Positions 1 to 4,179 of a DNA stretch of 15,691 nt are shown here, piece after piece. A program made the translations under genes and the position numbers. The notes beneath the pieces were generated by a model that did not search any database, was not told the DNA's origin, and saw nothing but the letters and a program-made list of their open reading frames with translations. Location: contig JAILZY010000080.1 in assembly GCA_023512255.1 (NCBI GenBank), positions 1 to 15,691 on the forward strand, read 5' to 3'. The first letter of the stretch is position 1. The number at the start of each line of letters is the position of its first letter. Source of the stretch: a bacterium (GTDB taxonomy: Bacteria; SZUA-182; DTGQ01).

Positions 1-55
1 ACTCACACATTTTGTGAAAGTTAACTGATTGATTTTAAAATGCAATCAAGCATTC

Positions 56-85
56 GCTCTGGCATAAGGTTCATAAAGCCAGAGC
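56..85 (-). terminator. Possible weak hairpin terminator of the lipoprotein gene
   Basis: A perfect 8-bp inverted repeat, GCTCTGGC at 56-63 and GCCAGAGC at 78-85 with a 14-nt loop, spans the stop codon of the minus-strand lipoprotein gene. No run of U follows it on the transcribed strand, so it is at best a weak or factor-dependent terminator. Confidence 0.3.
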
Positions 86-1180
86 CCAGACAGCTACTAA
101 TACCCCGTGCCGATAAATGTTTCCCCGGCCAAGATCCTTCATCCGAGGAATAACCCCAAAGGCTCCATCTTCCTCCTGGCAGTCAAGAATAAACTCCACA
201 GCTTGCCTGAGCTCAACTCCTTCAGGATAGTTCATAATTTTGGCACAGACAACCAATTCACATAAAATGTCCAATTGCTTTTTCGGCAGATAGAGATTAA
301 TCCCCTCTGGGATAATTCGCTGAACAAACTCTAGCTCTTTAGGCATGAGCATAGTTTCAGGATTTCGATCGCCAAAGCTTGAGATGGCGAAAATCTCATG
401 GGTGATATCATAGAAAAAATTACTTACATCCTGCTCCGAGGCGTAACTTTTCCCTATAGGGATAAGATAGCTGCTCTTAGTCATGGTGGCAATCACCCCC
501 TGGCCAATGGAGGTCTCCAGCGGAACCTTGGGCTCATAGCCCAAATCCCGCAACAGCGAGCTATTTAGAATAACATAGGTGATGTTCGGAGGATAAGTCA
601 TGGTATTATTGATAATTTCCCGTTTAATAAACTGATGAAAATCATCGGTTTCAAACCCTAATTTTTGAGCAGCCTTGGTAATGGCCAAATAGGCGGTGAT
701 TTCTCCGGCAAACTCAAGGCGAAAGTCTTTCTTTGCCCGTAGCTCCTTAATAATTCTGCCCAATCGATCACGATAGAATTGCTTTTCCTCGCTAGATTTG
801 GCCCTGGTATAGAGGACATAGAAGAGATTGGCCTCTTCGCCCATTTCCAAAAAACCACCATCAGTGAAAGTGGCCGGATGATCAATAATCCACTTTAGGG
901 CCTTTTTCATAACCTCATCTCGCCGGCCACCAGCCTGCGGCGGCGGCTGAGATTGATTCGGATCATCCCCACCACCAACCTGCTGAGAAGCGGCACAGGA
1001 TGCAGCCTGGCTTTCTTGAGCTGCTTGAGTTTCTTGACTCACCCCTTGAGAAGCAAGGGATTTTTCCGCCTTAGCCTTAGAATGATAAGTACAAGGATAA
1101 TGATGGCATGCACATGAGGTTAAAAAAAGAGCTACCCAAATCAGTACCAAGCCCCGCGTCTTTGCGATCAACCTTTTCAT
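71..1180 (-). CDS. Exported lipoprotein with Ala/Gln/Ser-rich linker and helical domain, function unknown
   Basis: The 369-residue product starts with a basic n-region and a hydrophobic stretch ending in a clear lipobox (Leu-Thr-Ser-Cys, Cys23), so it should be lipidated and membrane-anchored. Residues about 31-88 form a low-complexity Ala/Gln/Ser linker with a QPPP segment. From about residue 88 onward the sequence looks folded and mostly helical. It contains a T-H-E-I-F motif in the middle, and a C-terminal stretch (C-Q-E-E-D-G-A-F-G, then Y-R-H-G-V-L-V-A-V-W-A-L) that recalls alpha/alpha-toroid repeats. I cannot name the family with confidence. The ATG at 1180 is preceded by a strong GGGGGAG ribosome site about 6 nt upstream, which supports this start. 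No minus-strand partner is visible: its upstream neighbour is a pseudogene. An enzyme is possible, but no catalytic signature is recognisable. Confidence 0.78.
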   Translation of the reverse strand: MKRLIAKTRGLVLIWVALFLTSCACHHYPCTYHSKAKAEKSLASQGVSQETQAAQESQAASCAASQQVGGGDDPNQSQPPPQAGGRRDEVMKKALKWIIDHPATFTDGGFLEMGEEANLFYVLYTRAKSSEEKQFYRDRLGRIIKELRAKKDFRLEFAGEITAYLAITKAAQKLGFETDDFHQFIKREIINNTMTYPPNITYVILNSSLLRDLGYEPKVPLETSIGQGVIATMTKSSYLIPIGKSYASEQDVSNFFYDITHEIFAISSFGDRNPETMLMPKELEFVQRIIPEGINLYLPKKQLDILCELVVCAKIMNYPEGVELRQAVEFILDCQEEDGAFGVIPRMKDLGRGNIYRHGVLVAVWALAL

Positions 1181-1201
1181 CTGCCTCTCCCCCTTGGTTA
1201 T

Positions 1202-1254
1202 ATTATAAATTTAAGGTTTTTGGCACTGTAGCATACTCTCGGCAGGGTTGTCAA
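1202..1254 (-). promoter_or_regulatory. Candidate sigma-70 promoter(s) for the lipoprotein gene
   Basis: On the minus strand a perfect -35 hexamer TTGACA (complement of 1249-1254) lies 18 nt from TACAGT (complement of 1225-1230). A perfect TATAAT (complement of 1202-1207) lies closer to the gene but has no good -35 at the standard distance. Either could drive the lipoprotein gene. The TTGACA box overlaps the decayed 3' end of the primase pseudogene. Confidence 0.3.
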
Positions 1255-1986
1255 GGCAAGGGAACTTCCAAAAAATAGAGCAGGGCGACTTGCGGATCGC
1301 AAACAAACGGGCAGCCCCGCACGACGTCGATTGCCAGTAGGAGCTCCGCTGGAGAACGAAATGCGGCCAAATCCGCGGGGAGAAACCGCGCTCCACGCAG
1401 GTCAACTTCCGGACAATTCCCTCGTCGTCTCCGTTGTCCGCATAGCCGATGAGGAGCCTGTCGACGGTCTCAACTGAAAGGCCGTACTTGGACCGGAGCC
1501 ATTCGAGGACCTCGGGATTCTCCTTGAGCCGCACGTGATAGTGTTCCGCCAGGGCTGTCAGCACATCGTGGACGCGCAACTAGACCAGGCGTTCCGCCTC
1601 CGCTTCGGCCAATTCCTCGAGTGAGAGTCCGTGCTTGGCCAAAGACGGCAATCCGGCCTTGGCCGCGAGGAAATCGCGGGCATGCTGATGGCTCTCCGGC
1701 ATGGGGCCGGGCTGGCCCCGGGTACCCGGCCTGACTGGATGAACTCCACGAGCTGTAGTACGTCGCCGACGACGCCGCAGCCGAAGCAATACCAACCCTG
1801 CTTGTCGAGCATGACATGGAGGGAACGGTGCGATTGGCTTTTATGGTTCGGGCAGTCGCATTAGAGCAGGCGGTCGGATTCGTGCAGAACGTGAACGCCG
1901 AGCATTTCCCGCGCGACCGCGCCGATGTCGACCTCGGTGATCCGCCGGTAATACTCCCTCGCGTTGTCCTGACGCTCGAATGCCAT
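1251..1986 (-). pseudogene. Decayed CHC2 zinc-finger primase-like gene (mobile-element replication protein)
   Basis: Reading from an ATG at 1986 with GGAG 10 nt upstream, codons 45-70 spell a DnaG-type CHC2 zinc ribbon: C45-P-N-H48, then W-Y-C67-F-G-C70-G followed by V-V-G-D and L-V-E-F. Such domains open bacterial, phage and plasmid primases. The frame is broken several times. There is an in-frame TAA at codon 42 (1861-1863), just before the zinc ribbon. A frame change near 1720-1740 leads into a frame reading ARDFLAAKAGL...LEELAEAEAERL. An in-frame TAG at 1580-1582 follows, after which the same frame resumes with RVHDVLTALAEHY. A second frame change near 1395-1400 precedes a final TGA at 1251. 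No Toprim catalytic domain follows, so the 3' part is also missing or was never present. Four independent lesions argue against one sequencing error. It is divergent from the HTH gene and shares the tandem-repeat control region with it. Confidence 0.8.
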
Positions 1987-2068
1987 GCGCGCTACGCTCC
2001 AAGGAAAAACTTGACCACTCGTTACTTACCGACGGGATGGCCTTTTTGCCGAAGAGTTGATTTCGCAC

Positions 2069-2096
2069 TTGCCTTTCTGTCGAAATCTGCTATATA
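2069..2096 (+). promoter_or_regulatory. Candidate promoter of the HTH-methyltransferase cluster
   Basis: TTGCCT (2069-2074) and TATATA (2091-2096) are separated by 16 nt and point towards the HTH gene at 2153. The -10 lies inside the first copy of the 22-bp tandem repeat, so a protein bound to that repeat would cover the promoter. This is inferred from hexamer matches only. Confidence 0.35.
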
Positions 2097-2129
2097 TTAC
2101 TATTACTTCTGCTATATATTACTATTACT
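2086..2129. repeat. Two perfect 22-bp tandem repeats, operator- or iteron-like
   Basis: A 22-bp A/T-rich unit beginning TCTGCTATATATTAC occurs at 2086-2107 and is repeated exactly at 2108-2129. It lies in the divergent gap between the primase pseudogene and the excisionase-like HTH gene. Two abutting copies at a divergent promoter fit an autoregulatory operator, an excisionase binding site, or what remains of replication iterons. The sequence does not decide between these. Confidence 0.85.
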
Positions 2130-2152
2130 AACGAGCGACGGACAATGACGAG

Positions 2153-2356
2153 ATGGAAAAGAACATCATGACGAACTGGCTGACACTCGAAAGAGCGGCG
2201 AAATACCTGAAAATGGGCGAGTCCACCCTTTACGACCTCGCCCGCAAGCGGAGCGTCCCCGCCCACAAGATGGGCTGGGAGTGGCGGTTCGATGCGGAGG
2301 AGCTTGACGAATGGCTCAAAGCCGGAAAACTGGCCTTGCTGGAACAAAAGGAGTAA
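2153..2356 (+). CDS. Excisionase-like helix-turn-helix DNA-binding protein
   Basis: The 67-residue protein is almost entirely one winged-HTH domain of the excisionase/MerR-like type (HTH_17). Residues 8-30 carry the W-L-T-L-E-x-A-A-x-Y-L helix followed by the turn and recognition helix (M-G-E-S-T-L-Y-D-L-A). A wing P-A-H-K-M-G...W-R-F and the C-terminal D-E-W-L complete the fold. Family members bind att sites as recombination directionality factors or act as small regulators in phages, integrative elements and toxin-antitoxin loci. The most likely target here is the 22-bp tandem repeat just upstream. The first ATG has little Shine-Dalgarno sequence; a second in-frame ATG at 2168 sits about 10 nt after GGAAAAG and could be the real start. 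The reading frame ends in TAATG, abutting the next small frame. No integrase is present in the window. Confidence 0.8.
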   Translation: MEKNIMTNWLTLERAAKYLKMGESTLYDLARKRSVPAHKMGWEWRFDAEELDEWLKAGKLALLEQKE

Positions 2357-2361
2357 TGAAA

Positions 2362-2460
2362 ATGAAACAGGATCACGGCAAGGAATGCGGATACCGCGTC
2401 CTCGCCGTCAACAAAGCCGGCGAAGGCGAACCCAACAACACCATCATGGCAGTGCTGTAA
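2362..2460 (+). pseudogene. Stump of a fibronectin type III domain (C-terminal end only)
   Basis: A 32-residue frame begins at the ATG at 2362, eight nt after AGGAG; an alternative in-frame ATG at 2356 overlaps the HTH stop codon. Apart from its first nine or so residues it reads like the last two strands of a fibronectin-III domain: Y-R-V-L-A-V-N-K-A-G-E-G-E-P-N-N-T-I-M-A-V-L, then stop. That pattern (YRVxAVNxAGEGEPSNT) is typical of Fn3 domain C-termini, where it would normally be preceded by about 65 more residues. This looks like a gene whose 5' part was deleted so that the tail now follows the HTH gene. It could still be translated, but a lone fragment would not fold as Fn3. Confidence 0.6.
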
Positions 2461-2482
2461 TGAGTCAATAAAGGCATGCGAT

Positions 2483-3400
2483 ATGATAACGGGCAGGTCA
2501 CTACCTCATCCTATTCCATACCAAGGCAGCAAGAGGGCCTTGGCGCACAGAATATTAGCGCTTTTCCCCAAGGAAAAGGTGCGGCTGTTTGAACCTTTCG
2601 CGGTTTCCGCCGCCGTATCGATTGCGGCTGTCGCCAACGGTAAAGCCATGAGCGTTGTGCTCAACGATGCAAACGAGCCTTTGATGCTTCTTTGGAAAAG
2701 GATCATCGAAGAACCAGACCGTCTACTGGCAAGTTATGAAAAGCTCTGGAATGCCCAAATGGGAGATGAGCGCAAGTACTACGACTATGTTCGTAATAAG
2801 TTCAACAAGACGCATAATCCTGACCTCTTGTTTTATCTGCTAGCCAGATGTGTCAAGGCGTCAGTGCGGTATAATGCAAATGGCGAGTTTAACCAAAGTC
2901 CCGACAATCGCCGCAAAGGTGCGAAGCCTCAGACTATGGCTAAGCATGTCTATGGGGCGTCGCAACTACTCAATGGAATCACCGTCATTCAATGCGGTGA
3001 TTTTCGAAAGGCTATAGCCGATGCGACACCCAAAAATGTTATTTACATGGACCCACCCTATCAGGGCGTTTGCGGGAGACGCGATAATCGTTATTTTGAA
3101 GGGTTGCTTTTCAAGGATTTCGTGACAGCGCTCGAAGAGATGAACCGCAAGCGACTTTCCTTCATCATCAGCTATGATGGCCGAACTGGAGAAAAATCTT
3201 ATGGTGAGATGTTGCCGGAACACTTGCATTTGACTCATATCGAGGTCGAAGCCGGTGTTTCTTCGCAAGCCACCCTTTTGGGAAGAACCGCTCAAACTAT
3301 TGAGTCCCTTTACGTGTCGCCAGCCCTTGTGAAGCGCATCCTGATTTCGAACATTGAACGAACACAGCCAGCGAAACAGGCTCAACTCTCTCTGTTCTGA
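2483..3400 (+). CDS. D12-class (Dam-like) DNA adenine N6-methyltransferase, possibly impaired
   Basis: This 305-residue protein would transfer a methyl group from AdoMet to the N6 of adenine in a specific DNA site. Landmarks are P-Y-Q-G-S-K-R at 12-18, motif I around F-E-P-F-A-V-S-A-A-V (36-45), N-D-A-N-E-P (61-66), the catalytic motif IV D-P-P-Y at 190-193 preceded by Y-M, and S-Y-D-G-R-T-G (230-236). The order and length fit a complete alpha-group enzyme. In motif I the Gly expected after F-A is Val41 (codon GTT), a position that normally contacts AdoMet, so activity is uncertain. The start ATG has AAAGG eight nt upstream. It is the third frame of the plus-strand cluster after the HTH gene and the Fn3 stump, and is followed nine nt past its own GAAGG by the start of a truncated gene. 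It is probably the methylation half of a former restriction-modification locus or an orphan methylase on a mobile element. Confidence 0.88.
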   Translation: MITGRSLPHPIPYQGSKRALAHRILALFPKEKVRLFEPFAVSAAVSIAAVANGKAMSVVLNDANEPLMLLWKRIIEEPDRLLASYEKLWNAQMGDERKYYDYVRNKFNKTHNPDLLFYLLARCVKASVRYNANGEFNQSPDNRRKGAKPQTMAKHVYGASQLLNGITVIQCGDFRKAIADATPKNVIYMDPPYQGVCGRRDNRYFEGLLFKDFVTALEEMNRKRLSFIISYDGRTGEKSYGEMLPEHLHLTHIEVEAGVSSQATLLGRTAQTIESLYVSPALVKRILISNIERTQPAKQAQLSLF

Positions 3401-3412
3401 AGGTAGATCTCG

Positions 3413-3529
3413 ATGTCAAAGAATATCCCACAAGATATACTCACTATGCTTTTGCATTTTTTCTCCAAGGCCTTGATTTTACTGGATTTGCTATTAGAGG
3501 TAACTTTCTTAAGGATGTCAAGGCGCTAA
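3413..3529 (+). pseudogene. 5' stump of the gene that followed the methyltransferase, fused to repeat sequence
   Basis: An ATG at 3413 with GAAGG nine nt upstream opens a frame beginning M-S-K-N-I-P-Q-D-I-L-T-M-L. After about 12-14 codons it runs into the dispersed smr-leader repeat (from 3448), which it reads backwards as a Leu/Phe-rich stretch until TAA at 3527-3529. The good ribosome site and tight coupling to the methyltransferase suggest a real downstream gene, plausibly a restriction endonuclease by position, that was cut off by the rearrangement. The stump is too short to identify a family; the endonuclease idea rests only on context. Confidence 0.45.
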
Positions 3530-3552
3530 GAAATTTCTGCAAAAGTGTAGAT
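3448..3552 (-). repeat. Second copy of the smr promoter, leader and first codons
   Basis: This segment aligns almost end to end with 13267-13370, the region that starts the smr gene on the minus strand. It differs by scattered substitutions and a 2-nt gap. Read on the minus strand it holds a promoter, the ribosome site GGAGAAAAA and then ATG-CAA-AAG, matching GTG-CAA-AAG of smr. The similarity stops within codon 4, where island sequence takes over. The frame opened here is only 13 codons long, so no protein of note is made. Confidence 0.85.
3493..3521 (-). promoter_or_regulatory. Sigma-70 promoter in the duplicated smr leader
   Basis: On the minus strand TTGACA (complement of 3516-3521) and TCTAAT (complement of 3493-3498) are separated by exactly 17 nt, close to an ideal housekeeping promoter. 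It would fire leftwards into the 3' end of the methyltransferase gene, giving an RNA antisense to it. The homologous boxes at smr are weaker. Confidence 0.5.
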
Positions 3553-3604
3553 AAAAAAGATCGCTCATATTTAGGCAACGCACCTTTACCAAGCCACAAA
3601 TATT

Positions 3605-3738
3605 GTCATTCCTGCGAAAGCAGGAATCCACCAAGCCTAAATATTCCTGGATTTCCGCTTTTATGAGGGAGTGATGCCTGATCCGCCTGCCCGCTAGGTG
3701 CGCCAGTCACTGGATTTCTGCTTTACGCGGGAGTGATA
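3605..3738. repeat. Array of three REP/BIME-like hairpin units
   Basis: The first unit (3605-3630) contains ATTCCTGC-GAAA-GCAGGAAT, a perfect 8-bp stem with a GAAA loop, and ends in TCCA. Two further units in the opposite orientation follow: CTGGATTTCCGC...GGGAGTGATG at 3647-3676 and CTGGATTTCTGC...GGGAGTGATA at 3710-3738. They match the widespread bacterial 'TCATTCC-hairpin-GGAATCCA' repeat; the second and third have partly decayed stems. No transposase is present. Confidence 0.75.
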
Positions 3739-3758
3739 AATAATGGGTTGGTGGCTAA

Positions 3759-4004
3759 CTGGTTCTTTCGCTAACAAAGCGCGAAATTTGGGCGGCCATA
3801 AGGGCCGCCCCTACAATTGATTTGGTAATTGGATCTGCTCTCGCACTTAGAGATAGAAGCACTAGCTGGTTCTTTCTAACAAAGTGCGCAAGCTGCGGTG
3901 GGTACAAGGTCCGCCCCTACAATTGATAGCACAGCCCCTACAATTGATAGCACAATTGATACGCTGCGCAGTTGTGTTGCGCACTTGGCGATAGAACTAC
4001 TAAC
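3759..4004. repeat. Two adjacent copies (A and B) of a ~105-140 bp interspersed repeat
   Basis: Copy A (3759-3864) and copy B (3866-4004) both begin CTGGTTCTTTC, continue TAACAAAG, carry CCGCCCCTACAATTGAT in the middle, and end with a GCACTT-GATAGAA-CACTA-type block. Copy A holds a perfect palindrome GGGCGGCC-ATAAG-GGCCGCCC (3790-3810). Copy B contains an exact 21-bp tandem duplication (3913-3933 and 3934-3954). A third copy lies at 12431-12548 and a partial one at 7471-7504. Small non-coding mobile or REP-like units are the likeliest explanation. The intervening open frame at 3898-4107 is just repeat read-through. Confidence 0.75.
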
Positions 4005-4033
4005 CAATATGAGCGAATATTGTCGCTACAGCC

Positions 4034-4083
4034 GGGGATTTTGGAGGCGCATGGCTAAAAAGCGCTTGGTCTCCAAAATCCCC
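4034..4083. other. 13-bp perfect inverted repeat, possible RNA hairpin
   Basis: GGGGATTTTGGAG (4034-4046) pairs exactly with CTCCAAAATCCCC (4071-4083) around a 24-nt loop that itself starts and ends with GCGC-containing segments. It lies about 100 nt past the stop of the 946-aa gene on that gene's transcribed strand. There is no T-run after it, so it may be a 3'-end stabiliser or a repeat remnant rather than an intrinsic terminator. Confidence 0.5.
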
Positions 4084-4096
4084 CCCAAAAGCTTCA

Positions 4097-4135
4097 CTCC
4101 TCCTTAAGGGCGAGGCAGCAGAGTCCAAGGAGGAG
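4097..4135 (-). terminator. Possible hairpin at the 3' end of the propeller gene transcript
   Basis: CTCCTCCTT (4097-4105) and AAGGAGGAG (4127-4135) form a 9-bp perfect stem with a 21-nt loop, about 45 nt downstream of the 946-aa gene's stop codon. No U-tract follows. The right arm also looks like a strong plus-strand ribosome site before the ATG at 4142, but that frame is only 13 codons. Confidence 0.3.
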
Positions 4136-4179
4136 GCGATCATGATTGTGGGAAGGGCTATTCCTCAACTCCACCTCAC

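Noticed and set aside
1631-2148. Plus-strand open frames of 77 and 110 codons opposite the primase remnant
   Set aside because: They are antisense to the readable CHC2 zinc ribbon, have no protein features, and arise from the GC-rich third-codon pattern of the minus-strand pseudogene.
3898-4107. 69-codon plus-strand frame
   Set aside because: It is translated from the tandemly duplicated interspersed repeat and the adjoining hairpin; its T-I-D-S-T repeats reflect the DNA repeat.
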